64,000 bases of DNA from Rhizobium aethiopicum. GTDB lineage: Bacteria; Pseudomonadota; Alphaproteobacteria; Rhizobiales; Rhizobiaceae. The stretch lies in the NCBI RefSeq assembly GCF_014197535.1, contig NZ_JACIFV010000003.1, positions 342,091 through 406,090 on the forward strand, given 5' to 3'. The translations under genes and the position numbers were made by a program. The notes under the pieces were generated by a model, which saw nothing but the letters and a program-made list of their open reading frames with translations, was not told the origin of the DNA and did no database searches. Shown piece after piece: positions 27,759-38,400 of the stretch (position 1 is the first letter of the stretch; each line of letters begins with the position of its first letter).

Positions 27759-30638
27759 ATGTCTCTCATCCATGAAATCGACTACGGCACTCCCGCTTCG
27801 AAATCCGAAACCATGGTGACGCTCACCATTGACGGGCAGCAGATCAGCGTGCCGGAGGGCACCTCTATCATGCGGGCCTCGATGGAAGCCGGCATCGAGG
27901 TGCCGAAGCTCTGCGCCACCGACATGGTCGATGCCTTCGGCTCCTGCCGACTCTGTCTCGTCGAGATCGAGGGCCGCGCCGGCACGCCGGCCTCCTGCAC
28001 GACGCCGGTGGCGGCAAACATGGTGGTTCACACGCAGACGGGACGATTGAAGGATATCCGCCGCGGTGTGATGGAGCTTTATATTTCCGATCATCCGCTC
28101 GACTGTCTCACCTGCGCTGCCAATGGCGATTGCCAGTTGCAGGATATGGCCGGTGCTGTCGGCCTGCGCGACGTGCGCTACGGCTATGAGGGCGACAATC
28201 ACGTCCAGGCGCGCAGCAACGGCGACATTAATCTGAAATGGATGCCGAAGGACGAGTCCAATCCATATTTCACCTATGATCCCTCCAAATGCATTGTCTG
28301 TTCGCTTTGCGTGCGCGCCTGCGAGGAAGTGCAGGGCACCTTCGCGCTGACGATCGAAGGGCGTGGTTTTGGCTCCCGCGTGTCACCCGGCATGCATGAG
28401 AATTTCATGGATTCCGAATGTGTTTCCTGCGGCGCCTGCGTCCAGGCCTGTCCGACGGCGACGCTGACGGAGAAATCGGTGATCGAGATCGGCCAGCCGG
28501 AGCATTCGGCCGTCACCACCTGCGCCTATTGCGGTGTCGGCTGCTCCTTCAAGGCGGAGATGCGCGGGGAGGAACTGGTGCGCATGGTGCCGTGGAAGGA
28601 CGGACAAGCCAATCGCGGCCATTCCTGCGTCAAAGGCCGCTTCGCCTACGGTTATTCCACACACAAGGACCGCATTCTCAACCCGATGATCCGCGAAAAG
28701 GTCAGCGATCCCTGGCGGGAGGTGAGCTGGGACGAGGCCTTCGCGCATGTGGCGTCGGAGTTCCGCCGCATTCAGTATCAATATGGGCGCGACGCGATCG
28801 GCGGCATTACCTCCTCGCGCTGCACCAATGAGGAAACCTATCTGGTGCAGAAGCTGGTCCGCGCCGGTTTCGGCAACAACAATGTCGATACCTGCGCCCG
28901 CGTCTGCCATTCCCCGACTGGCTACGGTCTCGGCCAGACATTCGGAACCTCGGCCGGCACACAGAATTTCGACAGCGTGGAACAATCCGATGTCGTCGTC
29001 ATCATCGGCGCCAATCCGACGGACGGCCATCCGGTGTTCGGCTCGCGGCTGAAGAAGCGGCTGCGTCAGGGGGCGAAGCTCATCGTCATCGATCCGCGCC
29101 GCACTGATATCGTCCGGTCGCCACATGTCGAGGCTTCCTACCACCTGCCGCTGAAGCCGGGCACCAATGTCGCGGTCATGACGGCGTTGGCGCATGTGAT
29201 CGTCACCGAAGGGCTCTACGACGAGGCATTCATCCGCGAGCGCTGCGACTGGTCGGAATTCGAGGACTGGGCGGCCTTCGTCGCCGAACCGCAACATAGT
29301 CCCGAAGCGACGGAGGTTTTCACCGGCGTGCCGGCGGCGGATCTGCGCGGTGCGGCAAGGCTCTATGCCAAGGGCGGCAATGGTGCGATCTATTACGGCC
29401 TCGGTGTCACCGAACACAGCCAGGGTTCGACGACGGTCATCGCGATTGCCAATCTGGCGATGGCGACCGGCAATATTGGCCGTCCCGGCGTCGGCGTGAA
29501 CCCGCTGCGCGGCCAGAACAATGTGCAGGGCTCCTGCGATATGGGTTCCTTCCCGCACGAGCTGCCCGGCTACCGGCATATTTCCGACGATGCCACGCGC
29601 GACATCTTCGAAAAGCTCTGGGGTGTGAAGCTCAGCGACGAGCCGGGCCTGCGCATTCCGAATATGCTTGATGCGGCGGTCGACGGCTCCTTCAAAGGCC
29701 TTTACGTCCAGGGCGAGGACATTCTCCAATCCGATCCCGACACGAAACATGTCGCGGCAGGCCTTGCGGCAATGGAATGCGTCGTCGTGCAGGACCTGTT
29801 CCTCAACGAAACCGCCAACTACGCCCATGTCTTCCTGCCCGGTTCGACCTTCCTCGAGAAGGACGGCACATTCACCAATGCCGAGCGACGCATCAACCGC
29901 GTGCGCAAGGTAATGACGCCGCGCAACGGTTATGGCGATTGGGAGGTGACGCAGAAGCTTGCCCAGACCATGGGGCTCGACTGGAATTATGCCCATCCGT
30001 CCGAGATCATGGACGAGATTGCCGCGACGACGCCGAGTTTCGCGCTTGTGTCCTACGATTACCTCGACAAGATGGGCTCGGTGCAGTGGCCCTGCAACGA
30101 GAAGAACCCGCTCGGCTCGCCGATCATGCATGTCAACGGTTTCGTGCGCGGTAAGGGCAAGTTCATCCGCACTGAATATGTGGCGACCGACGAGCGCACC
30201 GGCCCGCGCTTCCCGCTGCTGCTCACCACGGGCCGCATCCTCAGCCAGTATAATGTCGGAGCGCAGACACGCCGGACGGAGAACGTCGTCTGGCACGCGG
30301 AAGACCGGCTGGAGATCCACCCGCACGATGCCGAACAGCGCGGCGTCCGCGATGGCGATTGGGTGAAGCTCGCCAGCCGCTCCGGCGACACCACGCTCCG
30401 GGCGTTGATCACCGATCGTGTCGCGCCCGGTGTCGTCTATACGACCTTCCATCATCCCAATACGCAGGCCAACGTCATCACCACCGACTTTTCCGATTGG
30501 GCGACCAACTGCCCGGAGTATAAGGTGACAGCGGTGCAGGTCTCGCCGTCGAACGGACCGAGCGAGTGGCAGCTCGAATATGACGAGCAGGCACGGCAAT
30601 CGCGCCGCATCGCCGGCAAGCTCGAAGCGGCGGAGTGA
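27759..30638 (+). CDS. fdsA: NAD-dependent formate dehydrogenase alpha (catalytic) subunit
   Basis: A 959-residue molybdoenzyme oxidising formate to CO2. The N-terminal NuoG-like part binds a [2Fe-2S] cluster (C-x11-C-x2-C, CATDMVDAFGSCRLC), a His-Cys [4Fe-4S] cluster (HPLDCLTCAANGDC) and two ferredoxin clusters (CIVCSLCVRAC, CVSCGACVQAC). The FdhF-like part starts with CAYCGVGC and has the molybdenum ligand C383 in ARVCHSP, so it is the Cys form, not selenocysteine. ATG 27759 is preceded by GGAGG; a GTG at 27750 overlaps that site and is rejected. Confidence 0.97.
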   Translation: MSLIHEIDYGTPASKSETMVTLTIDGQQISVPEGTSIMRASMEAGIEVPKLCATDMVDAFGSCRLCLVEIEGRAGTPASCTTPVAANMVVHTQTGRLKDIRRGVMELYISDHPLDCLTCAANGDCQLQDMAGAVGLRDVRYGYEGDNHVQARSNGDINLKWMPKDESNPYFTYDPSKCIVCSLCVRACEEVQGTFALTIEGRGFGSRVSPGMHENFMDSECVSCGACVQACPTATLTEKSVIEIGQPEHSAVTTCAYCGVGCSFKAEMRGEELVRMVPWKDGQANRGHSCVKGRFAYGYSTHKDRILNPMIREKVSDPWREVSWDEAFAHVASEFRRIQYQYGRDAIGGITSSRCTNEETYLVQKLVRAGFGNNNVDTCARVCHSPTGYGLGQTFGTSAGTQNFDSVEQSDVVVIIGANPTDGHPVFGSRLKKRLRQGAKLIVIDPRRTDIVRSPHVEASYHLPLKPGTNVAVMTALAHVIVTEGLYDEAFIRERCDWSEFEDWAAFVAEPQHSPEATEVFTGVPAADLRGAARLYAKGGNGAIYYGLGVTEHSQGSTTVIAIANLAMATGNIGRPGVGVNPLRGQNNVQGSCDMGSFPHELPGYRHISDDATRDIFEKLWGVKLSDEPGLRIPNMLDAAVDGSFKGLYVQGEDILQSDPDTKHVAAGLAAMECVVVQDLFLNETANYAHVFLPGSTFLEKDGTFTNAERRINRVRKVMTPRNGYGDWEVTQKLAQTMGLDWNYAHPSEIMDEIAATTPSFALVSYDYLDKMGSVQWPCNEKNPLGSPIMHVNGFVRGKGKFIRTEYVATDERTGPRFPLLLTTGRILSQYNVGAQTRRTENVVWHAEDRLEIHPHDAEQRGVRDGDWVKLASRSGDTTLRALITDRVAPGVVYTTFHHPNTQANVITTDFSDWATNCPEYKVTAVQVSPSNGPSEWQLEYDEQARQSRRIAGKLEAAE

Positions 30639-30711
30639 CGATGCCGGGGCGATTTGGCGTTGTCGGCGAGGTTCTTCCTTCTCCCCTCGGGGAGAAGAGG
30701 AGGCGTCTGTG

Positions 30712-31536
30712 ATGACTTTCGCCACCACGGCCCGTGCTCCCGAAACCGCCCGCCGCAACGGCGTCATGCACAGCGGTTCGCGCATCGTGCCCGAGGAAGT
30801 GCCGATCGCCTTTTCCTATGGCGGCAGTTCGCATGCGGTGATGATGGCGACACCGGCGGATCTTGAGGATTTCGCCGTCGGCTTCAGCCTAACGGAAGGA
30901 ATTATTGCCAAGCCGGCGGAGATATCCGCCGTCGAGATCGTCGCGGGTGGGCAGGGCATCGACGTGCAGGTTAGCCTTGCCGACGACGTCGCCGATCGGC
31001 TGCAGGCCCGCCGCCGCAGCATGGCCGGACCGGTTGGCTGCGGGCTCTGTGGGATCGAATCGATCGAACAGGCGGTGCGGCCGGTGCCCGATGTCTCGGC
31101 ATCGCCGTTGATGCTGTCTCATGCGGATATCGTTCGGGCCGTTTCGCTTCTGAACGAGGCGCAGCCGCTGCATCGGGAGACGCGGGCCGTCCATGGCGCT
31201 GGATTCTACCTTCCCGGCGGCGGGCTGATTGCGGTTCGCGAAGATGTCGGTCGCCACAACGCGCTGGACAAACTCTGCGGCGCCGTCATCCGCGCCGGCG
31301 AAAGTGGCGGGAACGGCGCGGTCGTCGTCACCAGCCGGCTGTCGGTCGAAATGGTGCAGAAGGCGGCGATCCTCGGCAGCCCCGCACTTATCGCCATTTC
31401 AGCGCCGACGGCCCTTGCCATCCGCACGGCCGAAGCGGCCGGCATGACGCTCGTCGCGCTGGTGCGCGGCGAAGATTTCGAGATTTTCACACACCCGCAC
31501 CGCATCTCGCCCGGAAGTATCGCCGATGTCGCATGA
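30712..31536 (+). CDS. fdhD: Formate dehydrogenase sulfurtransferase/chaperone FdhD
   Basis: A 274-residue protein that transfers sulfur from a cysteine desulfurase to the bis-MGD cofactor of formate dehydrogenase. The catalytic loop GPVGCGLCG contains C110 and C113, and the EDVGRHNALDK block is conserved. In fds operons this gene is also called fdsC. The start at 30712 follows AGGAGG (30698-30703). It overlaps fdsD by 11 bases. Confidence 0.94.
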   Translation: MTFATTARAPETARRNGVMHSGSRIVPEEVPIAFSYGGSSHAVMMATPADLEDFAVGFSLTEGIIAKPAEISAVEIVAGGQGIDVQVSLADDVADRLQARRRSMAGPVGCGLCGIESIEQAVRPVPDVSASPLMLSHADIVRAVSLLNEAQPLHRETRAVHGAGFYLPGGGLIAVREDVGRHNALDKLCGAVIRAGESGGNGAVVVTSRLSVEMVQKAAILGSPALIAISAPTALAIRTAEAAGMTLVALVRGEDFEIFTHPHRISPGSIADVA

Positions 31537-31771
31537 TACCAAAACCAAGCTTGTCTATATGGCAAATCAGATCGCCACCTTTTTCAAAAGCCAGCCGCAA
31601 AACGAGGCCGCACAAGGCGTCGCCACGCACATCAACAAATTCTGGGAGCCGCGCATGCGGCGGCAATTGTTTGAAATTCTCGAAAAGGAGGAAAACGGTC
31701 TGGATGCTCTCGTGCTTCAGGCCGCTCCCATGATCCGCAAGCCGGAGGCGGAGGCAAACCAGGTCCGGTAA
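31526..31771 (+). CDS. fdsD: Formate dehydrogenase delta subunit
   Basis: An 81-residue protein with KLVYMANQIATFFKSQP and THINKFWEPRMRRQL, the conserved blocks of FdsD. It is the small accessory subunit at the end of fds operons and is needed for assembly or stability. It overlaps the end of fdhD. No terminator is obvious right after it; the 234 bases to the convergent cheW contain that gene's terminator only. Confidence 0.92.
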   Translation: MSHDTKTKLVYMANQIATFFKSQPQNEAAQGVATHINKFWEPRMRRQLFEILEKEENGLDALVLQAAPMIRKPEAEANQVR

Positions 31772-31955
31772 TCCAAAGTGGCGTCTGCCGGGGGCGCAGC
31801 AAACTGCCTGCGCATGCGCCACTGCATACGTCGAAATCTAATCGATTTAAAAACGGAAGTTCGAAGTTTTACAGCCTCCTTTGCGCGCCTGAGGCGGTTG
31901 ACCGGTCCGGCCGACGAGACCGACCGCTGCAAGCCTAAATTTCCTAACGAGCAAT

Positions 31956-31981
31956 AAAAAACCGCCGGGAGCGGCGGTTTT
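31956..31981 (-). terminator. Rho-independent terminator of cheW
   Basis: AAAACCGCC (31958-31966) pairs with GGCGGTTTT (31973-31981) across a 6-base loop. On the minus strand it ends in a T-run. It lies 25 bases beyond the cheW stop. Confidence 0.85.
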
Positions 31982-32005
31982 CCGATATCCAATCGTTCTG
32001 GCAGA

Positions 32006-32482
32006 TCAGGCGGCCAGTTCATCCGTCTCGTTTTCCTTGAACATCTTGGCAAGGTTCAGGAAGCAGATCATGCCGTTTTCCGAAGCGATGATGCCCTCGC
32101 AGAAAGCGCGGTCGAAGGAGGCGGTCACCTCAGGCACCGGCTGGACCTGGCTGGACGAGATGGTGAGAATATCCGAGACGCGGTCCACGAGCATGCCGAT
32201 GACCATGCTATGAACTTCGGCGACCACGATGGCGCTGCGTTCGTTGGCAACCGTACTCTTCATGCCGAGCTTATAGGCGAGATCGATGATCGGGATGACC
32301 GAACCACGCAGGTTCATGACACCGATAACATCGGCCGGCGAATGCGGGATCGGGGTCGAGGGCGCCCAACCGCGGATTTCGCGGATGGTCGTGGTCTTGA
32401 CGCAAAATTCCTGATCATGGAGGCGGAAGGCAATGATCTCGAGCGTATCGCCGCTGAAGCTAGTGGAATTGATCGTGGCCAT
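32006..32482 (-). CDS. cheW: CheW-like chemotaxis coupling protein
   Basis: A 158-residue CheW-domain protein. Conserved blocks are IIAFRLHDQEFCVKTTTIREI, GVMNLRGSVIPIIDLAYKLG and GMLVDRVSDIL. CheW links chemoreceptors to the kinase CheA. No receptor or other che gene is nearby, so it may serve a receptor array encoded elsewhere. The ATG at 32482 follows GGGAAGAA; a longer frame starts five codons earlier without support. Confidence 0.93.
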   Translation of the reverse strand: MATINSTSFSGDTLEIIAFRLHDQEFCVKTTTIREIRGWAPSTPIPHSPADVIGVMNLRGSVIPIIDLAYKLGMKSTVANERSAIVVAEVHSMVIGMLVDRVSDILTISSSQVQPVPEVTASFDRAFCEGIIASENGMICFLNLAKMFKENETDELAA

Positions 32483-32677
32483 TAGAATTCTTCCCAACTG
32501 TCGTAAGCCAAAGCAGAAGCGGGTGCGCCACCATTGGCGCGGACGAGCTTTGCCTTCACACCACGCGATGACTTTGCACTCAAAGCATCGTTACGGTTAG
32601 CGACGACATTAACGGAAGAGTGTTGCCCAAATCTAAATCGGGAACGGGAGTGTGAAGCTTTTCCGCCTCGCTCTACT

Positions 32678-33877
32678 TCAGCCGATCGTCATTTCGATCT
32701 GCGAGACGGCCCAATCGACCTGCTCCCTCGTTATAACAAGTGGCGGAGCGAGGCGAATCGTGTGGTCATGGGTGTCCTTGGCGAGAAGGCCGCGCTCCTT
32801 CAGCGCATGGCAATATTGCCGCGCGCCGCCGGCTTCGGGCTCCAGCTCGATCGCCATCATCAGGCCACGGCCACGTACATCTCTGACAATGTTGGAGCGG
32901 ATCGACCTCAAGCCTTCGAGGAAATAATCGCCCATCGCGGCGGCGTTCTCGATCATGCCTTCCTCCACGAGCACCTTGAGGGCCGTGCGCGCCACCGCGC
33001 AGGCGAGCGGATTGCCGCCGAAGGTCGAACCGTGCTGGCCAGGCTTCAGCACGCCCAGCACCTCGGAATTGGAAAGGACGGCGGATACGGGATAGAAGCC
33101 GCCGGAAAGCGCCTTGCCGATCAGCGTCACATCGGCCTCTATGCCTTCGTGCTCCTCCGCCAGCAGCTTGCCGGTACGGCCGAGGCCGGTCTGGATCTCA
33201 TCGAGGATCAGAGTGACGTTGTTGTCGGTGCAGAGCTCGCGGATGCGGGTGAAATAACCGGCCGGCGGGATGATGACGCCGGCTTCGCCCTGGATCGGCT
33301 CGATCAGGGCTGCCACGGTATTGCCGTTGATCGCGGCCTCGAATGCCTCGGCGTCGCCGAAGGGAATGATGCGGAAGCCCGGCGTGTAGGGGCCGAAGCC
33401 GGTGCGGGCGTCGGGATCTGTGGAGAAACTGATGATGCTCAGCGTGCGGCCATGGAAATTGTCGGCGCAGACGATGATTTCCGCATTTCCTTTAGGAACG
33501 CCCTTGACCTCGTAACCCCATTTGCGCACCGCCTTGATGGCGGTCTCCACAGCCTCGGCGCCGGAATTCATCGGCAGGATCTTGTGCGAGCCCGTCAGCG
33601 CCGCAAGCTCCTCGTAGAGATGGGCGAGCTGATCGTTGCGGAAGGCGCGGGATGTGAGCGTCAGTCTGCCCGCCTGTTCGACCATGGCGGCGAGGATCTT
33701 CGGGTGGCAATGGCCCTGATTGACGGCAGAATAGGCCGAGAGGCAATCGAGATAACGATTGCCGTCGGTATCCCAGACATACACGCCTTCGCCACGCGTC
33801 AGCACCACGTCGAGCGGCTTATAGTTGTGGGCGCCGAGTCGCTGTTCCGTTGCGATCAGTTTTTCCGAAGTGTTCAT
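32678..33877 (-). CDS. rocD: Ornithine aminotransferase
   Basis: A 399-residue class III PLP aminotransferase converting ornithine and 2-oxoglutarate to glutamate-5-semialdehyde and glutamate. The PLP Lys is K255 ([10 protein letters not shown]) and the Asp before it is in LILDEIQTG. The Y/F residues and length match bacterial OAT rather than acetylornithine aminotransferase. It lies 21 bases after the arginase gene, forming an arginine catabolic operon. Confidence 0.95.
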   Translation of the reverse strand: MNTSEKLIATEQRLGAHNYKPLDVVLTRGEGVYVWDTDGNRYLDCLSAYSAVNQGHCHPKILAAMVEQAGRLTLTSRAFRNDQLAHLYEELAALTGSHKILPMNSGAEAVETAIKAVRKWGYEVKGVPKGNAEIIVCADNFHGRTLSIISFSTDPDARTGFGPYTPGFRIIPFGDAEAFEAAINGNTVAALIEPIQGEAGVIIPPAGYFTRIRELCTDNNVTLILDEIQTGLGRTGKLLAEEHEGIEADVTLIGKALSGGFYPVSAVLSNSEVLGVLKPGQHGSTFGGNPLACAVARTALKVLVEEGMIENAAAMGDYFLEGLRSIRSNIVRDVRGRGLMMAIELEPEAGGARQYCHALKERGLLAKDTHDHTIRLAPPLVITREQVDWAVSQIEMTIG

Positions 33878-33898
33878 GGCGCTTCTCCCTCAGCTTGT

Positions 33899-34834
33899 CT
33901 ATGCGGCGCGTGTCGGACGATCGAAGATGCGGCGGCCGAAGAGGCTTGCCGTCAGTTCCACCAGTATACGGGCGCTCTTGCCGCGATCATCGAGGAACGG
34001 ATTGAGCTCGACGAGATCGAGCGACGAGACGAGGCCGCTGTCGGAAAGCATTTCCATGACAAGATGCGCTTCGCGGAAGGTCGCACCGCCAGGCACCGTC
34101 GTGCCGACTCCGGGCGCGATGTCGGGATCGAGGAAGTCGAGATCGAGGCTGACATGCAGCAGGCCGTTGGCCTTGGCGACAACAGCGAGAATCTCGCGCA
34201 TGATGGCGCCGATGCCCTGCTCGTCGATCGCCCGCATGTCGAAGACGTTGACGCCGTGTTCATGGATTTCCTCGCGCTCGCGCGCATCGACCGAACGGAT
34301 ACCGACTTGGAAGACATTCTTCGGGTCGACGAAGGGCCGGTCCTTCGGGAGGATTTCGGCGAAATCCGCCTCGCCGCAGAAGAAGGCAACAGGCATGCCG
34401 TGAATATTGCCGGAGGGTGATGTTGCCGGAGAGTTGAAATCGGCATGGGCATCGAGCCAGAGCACGAAGAGCGGGCGCTCCTTGCTGGCGGCATAACGCG
34501 CCATGCCGGAGACGCTGCCCATCGACAGGCTGTGATCGCCGCCGAGAATCAGCGGAAAGCGGCCGGCGGCGGCGACGTCATAGACGCTGCTTTCCAATGC
34601 GCGGGTGAAGGCACCGACGATCCTCAGATTATGGGCTTTCGGATGATTCGGCAGATCCATCGCCGGCACGACAGAGAGATCGCCGATATCGGCGACGTCG
34701 TGGCCGAGATCAATTAGGGTCTGGTCGACGCCGGCGATCCGCAGGGCGGCAGGGCCCATGGCGGCGCCTCTGCGACCCGAACCTTCTTCCAAGGGTGCGC
34801 CGATGAGGGTGACAGATCGCGATTGCGCATTCAT
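33899..34834 (-). CDS. rocF: Arginase
   Basis: A 311-residue arginase hydrolysing arginine to ornithine and urea. The two-manganese ligands are visible: H101 (GGDHS), D128, H130 and D132 (DAHADFN), and D231 and D233 (SLDLDFLDP). The start at 34834 (MNAQSRS) follows GGAG; upstream in-frame codons cross the divergent promoter and are rejected. In rhizobia this gene is often called arcA. Likely controlled by the divergent Lrp-type regulator. Confidence 0.95.
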   Translation of the reverse strand: MNAQSRSVTLIGAPLEEGSGRRGAAMGPAALRIAGVDQTLIDLGHDVADIGDLSVVPAMDLPNHPKAHNLRIVGAFTRALESSVYDVAAAGRFPLILGGDHSLSMGSVSGMARYAASKERPLFVLWLDAHADFNSPATSPSGNIHGMPVAFFCGEADFAEILPKDRPFVDPKNVFQVGIRSVDAREREEIHEHGVNVFDMRAIDEQGIGAIMREILAVVAKANGLLHVSLDLDFLDPDIAPGVGTTVPGGATFREAHLVMEMLSDSGLVSSLDLVELNPFLDDRGKSARILVELTASLFGRRIFDRPTRAA

Positions 34835-34956
34835 TCGAGGGCTCCGTTTGAGGCCTGTTTTCGGCCGATAGTGGGATAAAGGGCTGGCGGCAAAAAGATG
34901 GAAAAGTGCCAGAAATGGATTATGATTGCGCAGATTGATAAAGCTATTTTGACAAA

Positions 34957-35394
34957 GTGTTCGACGTGGACGATCTCGATACCGAACTTCTGAGTGCGCT
35001 TCGCCACAATGCTCGCATGTCCGTCTCCTCGCTCGCGGCAATGACCGGTGCATCGCGGGCAACGGTCGCCGCCCGTATCGACCGGCTGGTCGCCGGCGGC
35101 ACCATCGTCGGCTTCACCATCCGCACCAGTCACGAGACGCGATCCGCCGGCGTGCGCGCGATCGTCATGATCGAGGTGCTCGGCAAGCTCGCCGACCGGG
35201 TGGCCGATCAGCTCAGGGGCTTGCCGCAGGTGCGGGCGCTTCACAGCACCAACGGCAAATGGGATTTCGTCGCCGAACTGGAGGACCGCGATCTTGCCGC
35301 CTTTGACGAGACGCTGCGTCGAATCAGGTTGATCAACGGCATCAATTCGACCGAGACCAACATTCTTCTTAAAACGAGCAAGACGGGTTTCTAA
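34957..35394 (+). CDS. Lrp/AsnC-family regulator, likely of arginine catabolism
   Basis: A 145-residue regulator: helix-turn-helix SVSSLAAMTGASRATVAARIDRL and a RAM ligand-binding domain (LGKLADRVADQLRGLPQVRALHSTNGKWDFVAEL). It is transcribed divergently from the arginase-rocD operon across 122 bases and probably activates it in response to arginine or ornithine. The start is GTG 34957. It is convergent with tamB, with six bases between. Confidence 0.9.
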   Translation: MFDVDDLDTELLSALRHNARMSVSSLAAMTGASRATVAARIDRLVAGGTIVGFTIRTSHETRSAGVRAIVMIEVLGKLADRVADQLRGLPQVRALHSTNGKWDFVAELEDRDLAAFDETLRRIRLINGINSTETNILLKTSKTGF

Positions 35395-35400
35395 GCTGCT

Positions 35401-38400
35401 TTAATATTCCCGTTCATAGACGATGCCCGCTTCGCCGGCGCCATTCCCGCCGGCGGCTCCCCGCAATTTGACGCCGCGGCCGACATCGAGATTGATGATT
35501 GCCTTGGCGCCGGCCGAGCCGCCCTGCTGCAATTCGAAATAGGTACGGTCGTTGAGATAGCGGCCGACGCTGACGCTCGTCTGGCCCTTCGCGTCGGTGC
35601 TGATGTCGAAATCGTCGACGCCGAGCTGGTTGCGCAGGCCCTCGAAAAGCGAGGTGGAGCGGTTGCCGGCCAGCTGGCTGACCGCATCGGCGAGCTGGGC
35701 GATCTGCACCGGCGACAGCTTCGACATCGACTGACCGAAGATCAGCTGCGCCAGCACCTCGTCTTGCGGCAGCTGGGGCGAGGAGGAAAAGGTGATCGAA
35801 GGATCGGTGGCAAGGCCTGAGACATCGACCGTCAGGGTCGTCGTGCCGGAGGTGGAGGTCGCTTCCATGTCGAGCGCCGGCGTCAGGTCGCCGGCAAAGG
35901 TGATCCTGCTCTTGTCGGAGAAGTTCAGACGGCGGTTGAGAATGGTCAGCCGGCCGCGGCGCATGGTAAAGCCGCCGGTGACGATGGGTGCTGCCGCCGT
36001 TCCGCGGATCGTCACGAGACCTCCGAGCTCGGCATCGATGCCGCGGCCGCGCGCGAAGATCTGCGAGGGCGCATCGATTTCGAGGTCGAGCGTGATAACG
36101 GAGGACTTCTCGCCCGGCTTTCGCTCGCCGTCAGCGCGCAGCTGCGCCAGCACCGCTCGCGGTGCATTCTTATGCCGGATGTCGATTTCGCGCAGCGAGG
36201 TCGGCAATCTCTCCGGGACAGTGATCGAGGTCTTGTCCAGCCGGAGCTTGCCGCTCAGCGTTGCGCTCATGATCGGCCCGCGCAGGCCCACCGTCCCGTT
36301 GACAGTCGAGACAACAAGCGTTCCGTCGACATAGACGGCCTTGTCGAGCTTGATCGAGATGTCGGCGGGAAAACCGCCGGCGGGCTGGATGCCGATGGTG
36401 CCGCTTGCCGAAATCGTGCCGCCGCCGCCAAGATTGCCGCTGAGGCGCGAGATGACGGCCTGGTTGCCATTGAAGGTGACGGTGGCTGCGAGATTGTTGA
36501 CGGCAAGATTGCGCCTGACGTCGACGAGCTTGGCGCCTGATGTCGAGACAGTGCCGTTAATGACGGGTGCCGCGGCCGTTCCGCCAATCTTAAGATCGAC
36601 GCTGGCGACGCCGTCGGCGACAAAGCCCTGCTGTGCGAGCGGGGCACCAAGTACGGCGAAGGGAACATTGCCGTTGAAGCGCATGTCGATGGCGCGGTTG
36701 CCCGATATCACGACGCTACCGCCGCCTTTCAGCGACATGCCGGCGTCGCCGGCAAGGCTGGTATCGACCGTCAGCCTGTTGTCGGCAAGCTTGCCGGATG
36801 CCCCGATGCTGAATGACGAAAGACCGGCGCCTTTCGTCTGGCTCGTCGCGGCATTTTTCCAGTCGACCTTGAAATCGACGGCGGGCGAGGACAGCGCGCC
36901 CGTCGCCTTGGCCGTTGCCGTGATCGTACCTTCGGCTCCGATGCCCGGAACAAAGCCGTTGGCGATGGCGGCCGGAACATTGGCAGCGTTCGCGGTGACG
37001 TCGATCGATCGGATCGTAGTGCCTGCAATGGAAAGATTACCGGTGGCTTTCAGCGAAATGCCGCCACTGCCGCTGAGGTCGGCATCGAAATCCAGTCGGT
37101 CGCCGGCATATTTTCCCGTCGCCGCCAAGGCAAGGCGGGAGAGGCCGGCGGCCTTGGTGTGGCTGGTCGCGGCATCTTTCCAGTTCAGCTTGAAATCGAT
37201 GATCGGGTCGGCGGGCGTTCCCGATGTCTGGGCGCTCGCCGACAGTGTGCCTTCGGCACCGAGGCCGGGAACAAAGGCATTGGCGATATTTGCCGGCAGC
37301 GCCGGAATATCGGCATTGATCGAAAGATCGCGTATGGCCTTTCCCGCGATCGTTACGCCACCCGCCGCCTTGGCCAACGTGCCCTCCTTGCCGGCAAGGC
37401 TGGCATCGAAGTCGACCCTGTCATTGACGAACTTGCCGGAGGCCGCGGCACTCAGGCCCGACAAGCCGCTGCTCCTGGTCTGGGCGGTGGCGGCGTTCTT
37501 CCAATCGAGCTTGAAATCGACAGCGGGTTTGGGCAGCGCTCCTGAGGCGGATGCCGTTCCCGACACGGTGCCCTCCGCGGCAAGACCGGGAACGAAGCCG
37601 TTGGCAAGGCCCGCGGGCAGATTGGCGAGATCGGCTTTGACGTCAATGTTGCGGACCGAGGTACCCGATATCGCCACATTGCCCGCGGCATTCAGTGAGA
37701 GACCGTCCTGGCCGCCAAGATTGGCGTTGAAGTCGAGCTTGTTGTCGGCAAGATGTCCCGATGCGGCAAGCGCGAGGCCGGAAAGATGCGCGCTTCTGGT
37801 GTGGCTGGTTGCGGCGTCCGCCCAGTCGAGCTTGAAATCGGCCTTGGGTGCAGCGGGTGTTCCGGCTGCCGAGAGCGTGCCGGATATCATGCCGCCGGCC
37901 GCCAGATCGGGGACGAAGGCATTGGCGAGAGCGGCGGGGAGTTTGGCGATTTCGGCATCGACCTTCACGCTGTCGATTGCCGTACCGGCGAGAGCGACAT
38001 TGCCCGTGGCCTTCAATGAGAGACCTTGATCGCCACCGGCCGCCGCGTTGAAATCCAGCTTGTTATCGGCAAATTTCCCCGATGCGGTCATGTCGAGTGT
38101 GGCAAGGCCGGCACGCTTCGTGTGGCTCGTCGCAGCGTCTTTCCAATTGAAATCGAAATTGGCGGTCGGGGCGGAAAGCGAGCCGGCAGCCGAAACCCTC
38201 CCCGAGACCGTGCCTTCGGCGGCGAGATCGGCGACGAAGCTGTTTGCCAGGCTTGCCGGGATATTTGCCAGCGTCGCATCGGCCGCGACGGTGCCGATCG
38301 TCGTGCCGGTAACGGCGACATTGCCGTTCGCCTTCAGCGAGAGGTGGTTGGCGCCGGCAACCGCGGCGTCGAAATCAAACTTGTTGTCGGCGAACTTTCC

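Noticed and set aside
27759..30638. Checked fdsA for a selenocysteine codon
   Set aside because: The active-site codon near 28905 is TGC (Cys); there is no in-frame TGA.
28383..30785. An 800-codon minus-strand frame opposite fdsA and a 719-codon one opposite priA (8621-10780)
   Set aside because: They are complements of strongly conserved enzymes and show His/Arg/Asp-rich composition typical of antisense frames in GC-rich genomes.
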